64,000 nt of DNA from JAPYTK01 sp964401935. Lineage in GTDB: Bacteria; Myxococcota_A; Polyangia; Polyangiales; Polyangiaceae. The notes below the pieces were generated by a model. That model had not been told where the DNA came from and searched no databases. It worked only from the letters and a program-made list of their open reading frames with translations. The stretch spans positions 12,077-76,076 of the forward strand of contig CAYOAL010000032.1 in assembly GCA_964401935.1 (NCBI GenBank). Reading direction: 5' to 3'. Shown here in pieces: positions 37,183 to 44,987 of this stretch. A program made the position numbers and the translations under genes. How positions within the stretch are numbered: the first letter of the stretch is position 1; each line of letters opens with the position of its first letter.

Positions 37183-38274
37183 TCAGAACACGATGACGCT
37201 GCGCAGCGTGTCACCGCGCGTCATGGCCGCGAAGGCGTCCTCCACGTCGTCGAGGCCGATCGTCTGGGTGACGAGCGCGTCGAGGGGGAGCTCACCGTTC
37301 GCATACCAGCGCGCGAGGAGCGGGAAGTCGCGCGAGGGGAGACAGTCGCCGTAGAAGGTGCTCTTGAGGGTGAGCCGCCCGTAGAAGAACGGGGCGAGTC
37401 GGAGGCTTGCCTCGGCCTTTGGCTGGGGGACGCCGATGAGGGTGCAGGTGCCGGCCAGGCGGCAGCTCTGTAGGGCCTGCTCCACGGTGGTGGGGAGGCC
37501 CACCGCTTCGAAAGCGTGATCCACGCCGCCGGTGAGCTCGCGGATCGCCCGCACCGGATCGGTGCGGGCTGCGTCGACGACGTCGGTGGCGCCGAGCTCG
37601 CGGGCCCAGTCGAGCTTCCGCGCGACGCGGTCGACCGCGATGATGCGACTGGCGCGTGCGAGGCGAGCGCCCAAGACGACGCTCATCCCGACCGCGCCGC
37701 AGCCGAACACCGCGACGGTCTGGGCCGGCTCGACCCGCGCGGAGAAGAGCACGGCGCCGACGCCAGTGACTACGCCGCAGCCGATGAGGCACGTGGCGGT
37801 GGGGGCGAGCGCGGGGTCGACCGCCACCGCCTGCTCCGCCGCCACCACGGTGTGGGTCGCGAAGGTGCCGAGGCCCAACACGCGGCCGACCGCGAGCCCG
37901 TCCTCGGTGTGTAGGCGGGGCTCGGCGGTGCGCGGGCGCTCACAGTGCGAGGGGCGCCCCGCGTCGCAGAACCGGCAGCGCCCGCAGGGGGCGCGCCAGT
38001 TGAGCATCACCGTGTCGCCCACGCTCGGACGGGTCACGCCCGCCCCCACGCGCTCGACCACGGCCGTCGCTTCGTGGCCGAGCAGGTACGGAAACTGCCG
38101 CCCGAAGTGCCCCTCCTTGGCGTGCAAGTCGGTGTGGCACACGCCGGTGGCGAGCATCCGCACGAGGATCTCTCCAGGGCCGGGGGCCTCGACTCGGAGG
38201 GTCTCCACGCGGGCGGGCTCCCCAGGGTTTCGCACGATCACCGCGCGCGCGCTGAGGTCGGTCGAGGGGGTCAC
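37183..38274 (-). CDS. Zinc-dependent alcohol dehydrogenase (MDR family)
   Basis: The 363-residue medium-chain dehydrogenase has the catalytic zinc residues Cys46/His67-like (GVCHTDLH; GHEATAVVERVG), a structural four-Cys zinc lobe (CGRCRFCDAGRPSHC), and a Rossmann GCGAVGMS. Asp after the second strand (AVDRVARKL) favours NAD. Length and motifs fit class III-like/mycothiol-type alcohol dehydrogenases. Substrate unknown. Start GTG 38274. The gene runs opposite to the small lipoprotein gene just beyond its start. Confidence 0.92.
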   Translation of the reverse strand: MTPSTDLSARAVIVRNPGEPARVETLRVEAPGPGEILVRMLATGVCHTDLHAKEGHFGRQFPYLLGHEATAVVERVGAGVTRPSVGDTVMLNWRAPCGRCRFCDAGRPSHCERPRTAEPRLHTEDGLAVGRVLGLGTFATHTVVAAEQAVAVDPALAPTATCLIGCGVVTGVGAVLFSARVEPAQTVAVFGCGAVGMSVVLGARLARASRIIAVDRVARKLDWARELGATDVVDAARTDPVRAIRELTGGVDHAFEAVGLPTTVEQALQSCRLAGTCTLIGVPQPKAEASLRLAPFFYGRLTLKSTFYGDCLPSRDFPLLARWYANGELPLDALVTQTIGLDDVEDAFAAMTRGDTLRSVIVF

Positions 38275-38332
38275 CCCTCGAGTCTTACCGGTCCGCTCGG
38301 CGAAACGCGAGCGCCTGGGCTACCATCGGGCC

Positions 38333-38890
38333 ATGCGAGCTCGGCGTTTTCGTGGGTGGGAGAAGGTACTGCTGGTCCTCGTCGCGGCGACCGCGACCGC
38401 GTGCGAGGCCGATCAAGGGGGAGGGGCCGTGCTCGACGCGGTGGTGGCGGCGGCCGACGGGGTCACGCGCGCCATCGAGGCGGAGCCCGACGTCTGGTTG
38501 ACCGACGTGGACGCCGGGCGAGCCGTCTCGGGCACCCTCGAGGGCTCGGGCTCGATCGACGTCACGGGGTGGCGCGGTTCCTCCGAGTACGCGGCCGGAG
38601 GCCAGTACAAGTCGTACGGGGAGAAGCTGTTCCTCGATCTCGACGGCTACACGACGGCCGGTCTGTCGCTCTCGGGCAGCGTGGTGGTCACGCGACACAG
38701 CCTCGACTACGGGACGAACGGCAAGGTGGAGGACGCGAGCCGCTCCACTCGCTACGTGGGCAGCGTGGTGGCCTCCGGCGCGGTGTCGGGCAACTTCGTG
38801 GTCGACGTGCACGCGAACGCATCGGGGACGACGCTGTGGTCGTGCGGTGTGATCAACGACGAGGAGACGGGCGCCGGTCGCTGCTTCTGA
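38333..38890 (+). CDS. Small putative lipoprotein of unknown function
   Basis: The 185-residue protein begins at ATG 38333 with a signal ending in TATAC, a weak lipobox. The mature part is rich in beta-strand pattern (GTLEGSGSIDVTGW, GLSLSGSVVVTRHSL, SGNFVVDVHANASG) with only two cysteines near the C-terminus, probably a disulfide. No family recognised. Confidence 0.78.
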   Translation: MRARRFRGWEKVLLVLVAATATACEADQGGGAVLDAVVAAADGVTRAIEAEPDVWLTDVDAGRAVSGTLEGSGSIDVTGWRGSSEYAAGGQYKSYGEKLFLDLDGYTTAGLSLSGSVVVTRHSLDYGTNGKVEDASRSTRYVGSVVASGAVSGNFVVDVHANASGTTLWSCGVINDEETGAGRCF

Positions 38891-38959
38891 AGTTCGTGAT
38901 TCCGGAACGTTGGCGGGAGACGGAGACGCGCGCACGGCCACCCGAGCAGGATGGCGACG

Positions 38960-38974
38960 CGGCCCTCCGGGCCG
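38960..38974 (+). terminator. Short GC hairpin upstream of the murein endopeptidase gene
   Basis: CGGCCC pairs with GGGCCG over a TCC loop, 69 bases after the lipoprotein stop. No T-run, weak evidence. Confidence 0.28.
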
Positions 38975-39021
38975 GGGTCTGGACAACACCTACACCTTCG
39001 GGCATGGTGACCCACCTCGTC

Positions 39022-40398
39022 ATGCGTCGCACGCTGACCACTCTCGTCGCCCTCCTCGGGCTCGCGCTGAGCACGCCGGCTCTCGCCGGGCCGAAGGACA
39101 AGCCCGCGAAGGCCAAGCCCTCCAAGGAGCGCGCGAAGAAGGCCCAGCCCGCGAAGGCCAAGCCCGCGAAGGCCCAGCCCGCGAAGGCCAAGCCCGCCAA
39201 GGAGAGCGCGAAGAAGGCCCAGCCCGCGAAGGCCAAGCCCGCCAAGGAGACCGCGAAGGCGAAGCTCGCGAACGAGGACAAGCCGGCGAAGGCGTCGCCC
39301 GCGACGAGCTGCGACAAGCCGAAGACGAAGGGCACACCCGCGCCCGAGCAACACTCCGCGGACGCCGAGCACGACGAGCTCAACGGCGAGCACGCCCACG
39401 GCGACGAGGCCGAGGACGGCCCCTCGTGCGGGGTGAGCCCGAAGTCGGCGGTGCTGGATCTCAGCGACGCAGAGCTCGATCGCCGGGTGCGCGACAAGCT
39501 CGCCAGCCTCGGGCCGATGTCGGTGGGCCACCCCAACTCGGGGCTCCTGGTCAACCCGGTGCAGATGCCGAAGAGCGACCGCTGGGTGCTGATGGAGCCG
39601 GGGGTCGCGTGGGGCACGCAAGAGACCGTCGACTACCTCGCCGCTGCGATCAACGCCGTGCACGCTCGCCACCCGGGCTCGCACAAGCTCTACATCGGCC
39701 ACATCTCGGCGAAGCGGGGCGGACATCTCAGCCCCCACAAGAGCCACCAGACCGGACGCGACGTCGACATCAGCTTCTTCTACAAAGACGCGACCAAGCT
39801 CACCTGGTATCGCCGGGTGAACGCGGACAACCTCGATCGCGCCCGCACGTGGACCTTCGTACGCGCCCTGCTCACCGAGACCGACGCGCAGTACATCTTC
39901 ATCAACACGTCGGTGCAGAAGCTCCTCAAGGAGCACGCGCTCGCGATCGGTGAGGACCCCGACTGGCTCGACAGCGTGTTTCAGTACCAGGGCAAGCCGG
40001 GCACCGTCTCCATCATCCGCCACGCACCGGGGCACGACACCCACATTCACGTGCGCTTCTACAACCCGGTGGCCCAGGAGCTCGGGCGGCGCGCTTACCC
40101 GCTGCTCGTGACCCACAAGATCATCAAGCCGGCGTTGCGCTACATCCAGCACACGGTGAAAAAGGGCGACATCCTCGGGAGGCTCGCAACCCGTTACAAG
40201 ACGACGGTCGCGGCCATCAAGCAGCTGAACAAGATGCGCGACAACAAGATCCTCGCCGGCCACACGTTGCTCATTCCGAAGAAGGAAACGGCGGGCCAGG
40301 TGCGGCGGGTCGCGCAGGTGGTCGTGCCGCCGCGGCGGCTGCCCCCCGACACAGGTGGCACGCGGGGCGGCAAGGCGGCTCCGGCCGAGAGCCGCTGA
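39022..40398 (+). CDS. MepA-like murein endopeptidase with Lys/Ala/Pro linker and LysM domain
   Basis: The 458-residue protein from ATG 39022 (ATG 39004 also in frame) has a signal peptide cleaved near TPALA. A Lys/Ala/Pro repeat linker (about 25-85) recalls histone H1-like tails. A peptidase M74 (penicillin-insensitive murein endopeptidase) domain follows, with the metal motifs HQTGRDVDISF and HIHVRFYN. A C-terminal LysM of about 45 residues (HTVKKGDILGRLATRYKTT...ILAGHTLLIPK) binds peptidoglycan. Known role of MepA: cleaves D-Ala-meso-DAP crosslinks. Location: periplasm/cell wall. A short His/Glu/Asp-rich stretch before the catalytic domain may hold metal. Confidence 0.93.
   Translation: MRRTLTTLVALLGLALSTPALAGPKDKPAKAKPSKERAKKAQPAKAKPAKAQPAKAKPAKESAKKAQPAKAKPAKETAKAKLANEDKPAKASPATSCDKPKTKGTPAPEQHSADAEHDELNGEHAHGDEAEDGPSCGVSPKSAVLDLSDAELDRRVRDKLASLGPMSVGHPNSGLLVNPVQMPKSDRWVLMEPGVAWGTQETVDYLAAAINAVHARHPGSHKLYIGHISAKRGGHLSPHKSHQTGRDVDISFFYKDATKLTWYRRVNADNLDRARTWTFVRALLTETDAQYIFINTSVQKLLKEHALAIGEDPDWLDSVFQYQGKPGTVSIIRHAPGHDTHIHVRFYNPVAQELGRRAYPLLVTHKIIKPALRYIQHTVKKGDILGRLATRYKTTVAAIKQLNKMRDNKILAGHTLLIPKKETAGQVRRVAQVVVPPRRLPPDTGGTRGGKAAPAESR
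39100..39258 (+). repeat. Lys/Ala/Pro codon repeat in the endopeptidase linker
   Basis: Alternating units CCCGCGAAGGCCAAG and CCCGCGAAGGCCCAG build the linker. A 75-bp higher-order duplication is visible (AAGGAGCGCGCGAAG at 39124 against AAGGAGAGCGCGAAG at 39199). The period keeps the frame. Confidence 0.85.
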
Positions 40399-40459
40399 TT
40401 CGCCTGCTGGCTGGCCTCCATCGGAGCAGCCGAACGCGTTCGCCCGCGCGCGTCGCGAG

Positions 40460-41524
40460 TCACGCTTCGTTCATGCGCTTCTCGAAGCGCGCCTTGTCCT
40501 GTGCTTTCCGGTAGGCGTCTTCGACGCGGATCCGCTCGGCGCCGACGAGCGCGTCGAGGCTGTCGTCCATCGTTTGCATGCCCAGCGCCTTGCCGTTCTG
40601 GATGATCGACGCGAGCATGCCGGTGTTGCCTTCGCGGATGATGTTGGGGAGGGCGGAGGTGCGGACGAGCACCTCGTGGGACGCGACGCGGCCCTTGCCG
40701 TCCTTGTCCGGCAAGAGGAGCTGAGCGACCACGCCGGCCAGAGACTGCGACAGGCTGATGCGCGCCTGCTCTTGCTCCTCCGACGGGAACGCGTCGATGA
40801 GGCGGTCGATGGTCTTGATCGCGCTGTTGGTGTGGAGGGTGCCGAAGACCAGCGTGCCCATCTCGGCGGCGGTCATGGCGAGCGCGATGGTCTCGTGATC
40901 GCGCATCTCACCGACGAGCACGACGTCGGGGTTCTGTCGAATCGACGCGCGGAGCGCGGCGGCGAAGCTCCGCGTGTGCCTGCCTACCTCCCGCTGCGAG
41001 AGCACCGACCGCTGGGGCGTGTGGACGAACTCGATGGGGTCTTCGATGGTGACGATGTGCTTGTGGTAGGTCGCGTTGATCCTGTCGATGATGGCGGCCA
41101 GCGTGGTCGACTTGCCGGAGCCGGTGGGGCCCGTCACCAGCACCAGCCCGCGCTCGAGCTCCGCGAAGCGGGCCACGACGGGGGGGGTCTTCAGGTCTTC
41201 GAGCTTGGGGATGCGCTCGGGGATGATGCGCATCACCGCGCCCGGACCGTTCTGTTGGAAGAAGTAGTTTACGCGGAAGCGAGCGACCGCTCCGAGGCCA
41301 TAGGCGAAGTCGACGTCGCGGCGCTCGGTGAAGGCCGACCAGTGCTCCTCGGGCGCGAGCTCCCGCAGCATCTCGGTGAGCTCGGGCGCGCCGAGCGGGC
41401 TCCAGCCGGGCACCCCACGGAGCGAGCCGCTGATGCGTGCCCGCGGCTCGAGGCCCGCCGCGAGGTGGAGATCGGAGCCGCCGCTCTCATGGAGGTAACG
41501 CAAGAGCTCGTCGACGCGTGCCAT
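40460..41524 (-). CDS. pilT: Type IV pilus retraction ATPase PilT
   Basis: The 354-residue ATPase has the PilT layout: SDLHL PAS-like N-terminus, Walker A GPTGSGKST, Asp box TIEDPIEF, Walker B VVLVGEMRD, His box LVFGTLHTNSA, and a C-terminal NIIREGN near-match to the AIRNLIRE motif required for retraction. PilT hexamers depolymerise type IV pilin. It lies one base beyond the TGA of the upstream PilT-family gene, with AGGAGGTC embedded in that gene's end, so translation is coupled. Confidence 0.97.
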   Translation of the reverse strand: MARVDELLRYLHESGGSDLHLAAGLEPRARISGSLRGVPGWSPLGAPELTEMLRELAPEEHWSAFTERRDVDFAYGLGAVARFRVNYFFQQNGPGAVMRIIPERIPKLEDLKTPPVVARFAELERGLVLVTGPTGSGKSTTLAAIIDRINATYHKHIVTIEDPIEFVHTPQRSVLSQREVGRHTRSFAAALRASIRQNPDVVLVGEMRDHETIALAMTAAEMGTLVFGTLHTNSAIKTIDRLIDAFPSEEQEQARISLSQSLAGVVAQLLLPDKDGKGRVASHEVLVRTSALPNIIREGNTGMLASIIQNGKALGMQTMDDSLDALVGAERIRVEDAYRKAQDKARFEKRMNEA

Positions 41525-41525
41525 G

Positions 41526-43802
41526 TCAATGACCTCCTAGGCGTCGCGGGTCGTTGCAGTTCGCGAGGGCGTCGTCTTCGTGGATCCGGCCCGCCTCGAG
41601 GAGCTCGCGCAGAGAGTCGTCGAGCTGCCGCATCCCTTGCGCCCGTCCGGTTTGCATCACGGAGCCGATCTGGAAGGTGCGGTTGTCGCGGATCAGCGCC
41701 CCTACCGCTCGCGTCACGAACAGCGCCTCGAGCGCCACCACGGCGTGTCCATCCACGCCCGCGAGCAGGCGCTGCGAGATGACGGCCCGGAGCGACTCGC
41801 TCATCATCGAGCGCACCTGCGGCTGCTGCCCTGGTGGATAGGCGCCAACGATGCGGTTGATGGTGCCCACGGCGCTCCCGGTGTGCAGGGTCGCGAGCAC
41901 GAGGTGTCCGGTCTCGGCGGCGGTGAGGGCGAGAGAGATGGTCTCGAGATCGCGGAGCTCGCCGATGCAGATGATGTCGGGATCTTCGCGCAGCGCGCCA
42001 CGGAGCCCGCTCGCGAACGACTCGGTGTGGCGGCCCACCTGGCGCTGGTTGACGATGCAGCGCTTGGAGGGGAACACATACTCGATCGGATCTTCGATGG
42101 TGAGGATGTGGTCGGCGCGCTCCTCGTTGATGATGTTCACCAGGGCGGCGAGGGTGCTCGTTTTTCCCGAGCCGGCGGGACCGGTCAACAGCACGATGCC
42201 TTGGGTGTAGTTCGTGAGCTTGGCCAGGGCCTCGGGGAGGCCGAGGCTCTTGAGGGTGGGCACGGCCGCGGGGATGACGTGGAAGACGCCGTTGGTGCCG
42301 TTCTGTTGGCGATACACGTTCACCCGGAAGCGACCGACGCCTTCGACCGCGTAGGCGAGATCGATCTCCCCGTCGTCGTCGAGCCGTCGGCGCTGCCAGG
42401 GGGTGAGGATCGCGGTGAGGGCCTCCTCGGTGGCGTGGGCCGCGAGCGGCTTGTCGGTGATGGGCTCGAGCTTGCCCAGGTGTCGCATGCGACCGACGGT
42501 GTCGGCGTGGATGTGCACGTCGCTCGCCCGAGAGGTGACGGCGTGGGCGAGCAGCTCGTGGAGGTAGGCGACGCGTGGGCTCTCGACGTTGAGCGGCTCC
42601 CACGGCAGCGGCTCGATGGCGCCCACCTGTTCAGCCTGGCCAGGGCCGGTGGCCGGAGCGGCTCGGCGCGCTTCGAGGGCCGCCGAGGAGTCGTCGCGGG
42701 GGGCGTCGCCTCTCGGCGGTGGCGCGTCGTGCGCGGGCTCTACCGGGGCGGGCTCACGGCGCGCGAGGGGGGCCGACGTCGCCTCGGCGCTCGGGCGCAC
42801 GGGGGTCGACGCGAGCGCCTCGCCGTCGGCGTCCGCCGCGCCGAGGACGCCGGAGTCGGACGTCGGTGCGGTGACCTCGGGCGGCGCGGCTTCGGTGGCG
42901 GGGATGGCTGCGTCGCCCTCGAGCAGGAAGCGGGGGATGGCGGGCTTGGTCCGTGTCTTCGGCCGCTCCGTCGACTCTACGCTGATCGCTCGGCCAGGGC
43001 GGGTGGGTGCGCTGGGCTGGTCGTGCTCGGCGCCCACCTTCGCGGGGCGGGTCGCGGCCTGGCGTCGCGGACTGTCGTGCCGCGGGCGCGAGTCGCCGCG
43101 GTCTGGCGTCGACTTGGGCGGCGTTGCCGGGGACGGCCCCGCCCCGAGCGGCTCGGCCTTGCGCGGCACGGGCTCGAGCGGCGCGGGCTCGAGCGGCGCG
43201 GGCTTTTGCGGCGCGGGCTTGGGCGGCGGCGTGGGTCGCGGCGACGCCTCGTGGAAGCTTAGAGGACGATCGGCGTCCACCTCGGCGTCGAGCTCGAGGT
43301 CGAGCTCTCGTGGCTCGGGGCCCGGTGGGATCCGGGCTGCGGCGTCGGGCTGCGTGTTGCGGTCACGCCGCGGCGCCTCGAGCGGGCGATGCCTCGCTGC
43401 CGCTCCCCCGAGACGTGGGCTCTCGGAGCCGATGCGATCGCGCACCACGTCGCCGGTGCGGCGCTCGCGTCGGGGGAGCGACGCGGGGGAGCGTGTCTCG
43501 CGGGGTGCTTCGAACGACCAGTCTTTCGGCGTGGGGATGCGTCGACGAGCGGTGGCGCGTGGCGCCTCCTCACCCTTCGGCTCGCCCTTGTGATCCAGCG
43601 CGTCACGGTGACGTCGCTGCAGCGCCAGCACCTTGCCCAGCGCGAGCTCGTCGAGCATCCCGCGCTCGAGCATGATGGCGCCGATCTTCTTGCCGCAGCG
43701 CCCGCGCTCGCGCGTGGCCTCCGCGAGCTGATCCATGGTGATGAACCCGTACCGAACGGCGATACGGCCCAAGAGCGCCGCTTCTTCGTCCGTCTCCTGC
43801 AC
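41526..43802 (-). CDS. PilT-family ATPase with GspE-type N-terminal domain and long disordered linker
   Basis: From GTG 43802, 758 residues (an ATG at 43874 is in frame but the extension looks non-coding). Residues about 5-60 (EEAALLGRIAVRYGFITMDQLAEA...LALGKVLALQRR) resemble the N-terminal T2SSE/MshEN domain found in GspE/PilB, not in ordinary PilT. About 300 residues of Pro/Ala/Arg/Glu low-complexity linker follow, then a full PilT core: Walker A GPAGSGKTST, TIEDPIEY, Walker B IICIGELRD, His box LVLATLHTGSA. MshEN domains in some proteins bind cyclic-di-GMP; that is possible here but not shown. Fused architecture seen directly. Probably modulates pilus retraction alongside PilT. Confidence 0.9.
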   Translation of the reverse strand: MQETDEEAALLGRIAVRYGFITMDQLAEATRERGRCGKKIGAIMLERGMLDELALGKVLALQRRHRDALDHKGEPKGEEAPRATARRRIPTPKDWSFEAPRETRSPASLPRRERRTGDVVRDRIGSESPRLGGAAARHRPLEAPRRDRNTQPDAAARIPPGPEPRELDLELDAEVDADRPLSFHEASPRPTPPPKPAPQKPAPLEPAPLEPVPRKAEPLGAGPSPATPPKSTPDRGDSRPRHDSPRRQAATRPAKVGAEHDQPSAPTRPGRAISVESTERPKTRTKPAIPRFLLEGDAAIPATEAAPPEVTAPTSDSGVLGAADADGEALASTPVRPSAEATSAPLARREPAPVEPAHDAPPPRGDAPRDDSSAALEARRAAPATGPGQAEQVGAIEPLPWEPLNVESPRVAYLHELLAHAVTSRASDVHIHADTVGRMRHLGKLEPITDKPLAAHATEEALTAILTPWQRRRLDDDGEIDLAYAVEGVGRFRVNVYRQQNGTNGVFHVIPAAVPTLKSLGLPEALAKLTNYTQGIVLLTGPAGSGKTSTLAALVNIINEERADHILTIEDPIEYVFPSKRCIVNQRQVGRHTESFASGLRGALREDPDIICIGELRDLETISLALTAAETGHLVLATLHTGSAVGTINRIVGAYPPGQQPQVRSMMSESLRAVISQRLLAGVDGHAVVALEALFVTRAVGALIRDNRTFQIGSVMQTGRAQGMRQLDDSLRELLEAGRIHEDDALANCNDPRRLGGH

Positions 43803-43913
43803 GAACGCAGCATGGCATCGACGATGGTGGACGGCTAGACCCGAGGAGGCGGTGCGGGGGCGTCTCGCCGCCATCTCCTCGTGCGCGCCGTCGCTGCGAG
43901 CTCCTCGGGGCGC

Positions 43914-44939
43914 TCAGCCGTGACCGGGGAGCAGCTCGAGCGAGGCCTGCACGAGCTCCCCCATCGAGGAGCAGAAGTGAAAGCGATGATCGCCGTGGTG
44001 CTCGGCGAGCTCGCCGCGCAGCTGCTTCACGTGCTCCGGGGGGGCGATGCGATCGGTGGACATCACCGAGAGCAGGTGCGTGAGCCGACGCGCCTCCGAG
44101 CGCGCTCGGTGCGCGATCAAGGTGAGCTCCTCCTGCCGGTACTGGTGCACCGTCGTCTTCGTCATGCACTTCATGCCGAGGAACACGATGGGGTTGTTCT
44201 GGCGGTAGAACTGCGGGAGATACACCTTCATGCGACCTTCGTAGCTCTGCTGATCGAAATCGATGGCGCGCAGCCGGTAGTGCGTCTCGTCGAAATCGGG
44301 GGTGACGTCGACCACGTAGTTGCCCGAGTGCATGTCGCCGAGGAGGCGAATGAGGCAGCGCTCGTTGAACTTTACGAACTCCTTGGCGAGCCGCACCTCG
44401 TCGAGGTGGGTGTCGGAGAGCCAGTTCGCGATGAAGTCGTCGCCGGGGATCCCTGGGATGTGCTCCTCGACGACGGTGTCACCATCCACGAGGAAGACGA
44501 TACGGTTGGGCGACAGCAGGTGCTCGAGCTCGAGGCCGTAGATCCGCGAGGCGTCGGCCCGCTTGACGTAGAAGTAGTCGAAGTTCTCGTTGAGGGTGTT
44601 GAGGATCCGCACGCGGAACGGCGCGGTGTTGCCCCAGGTGCACACGTCGACGCGATCGGTCACGAGGTGGTCCATGAGCGCGATGTTGCCGAGGACCTTG
44701 AGCGTGGCGTAGGTGCGAACCAGGGAGCGATCGATCTCCTCCCACTCGGTGCGGGGGTAGAGCACGGTCTCCCAGAGCGTGTCTTCGCCGCGCTTGTTGT
44801 AGAGGGGGACGGTCTCGGTGAACCGGCTCAGGAGCTCGAACTCCACCGGCAACGGGGTCATGCGGCCGTTGTTGCTCAGGTACTCGCGGAGCTCATCACG
44901 CACCGTGAAGGGGTGCTTCTTCTTCGAGATGAGAGCCAT
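43914..44939 (-). CDS. Kinase-like (APH/protein-kinase fold) phosphotransferase of unknown family
   Basis: The 341-residue protein matches no family I can name. A kinase-like pattern is visible: Lys126 in FYVKRADAS, acidic helix residues E137/E139, hinge-like VVEEHIPGIPGDDF (157-169), a catalytic loop GDMHSGNYVVD with Asp202, His204 and Asn207, and a metal motif IDFDQ (D227, D229), in the right order for an aminoglycoside phosphotransferase/HipA-like kinase. The Gly-rich loop is not evident. If active it would phosphorylate a protein or small molecule. Downstream of the pseudokinase gene (48 bases) and upstream of the PilT-family genes, all on one strand. ATG 44939 chosen; no clear ribosome binding site. 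Confidence 0.8.
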   Translation of the reverse strand: MALISKKKHPFTVRDELREYLSNNGRMTPLPVEFELLSRFTETVPLYNKRGEDTLWETVLYPRTEWEEIDRSLVRTYATLKVLGNIALMDHLVTDRVDVCTWGNTAPFRVRILNTLNENFDYFYVKRADASRIYGLELEHLLSPNRIVFLVDGDTVVEEHIPGIPGDDFIANWLSDTHLDEVRLAKEFVKFNERCLIRLLGDMHSGNYVVDVTPDFDETHYRLRAIDFDQQSYEGRMKVYLPQFYRQNNPIVFLGMKCMTKTTVHQYRQEELTLIAHRARSEARRLTHLLSVMSTDRIAPPEHVKQLRGELAEHHGDHRFHFCSSMGELVQASLELLPGHG

Positions 44940-44987
44940 GTGGAGACTGACCGTCGTGGAGGGCGGCGGGTCCGGGGCAACGTAGCG

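Noticed and set aside
40431..40442. 12-bp palindrome CGAACGCGTTCG between convergent genes
   Set aside because: No second copy, no relation to promoters; could be chance in GC-rich spacer.
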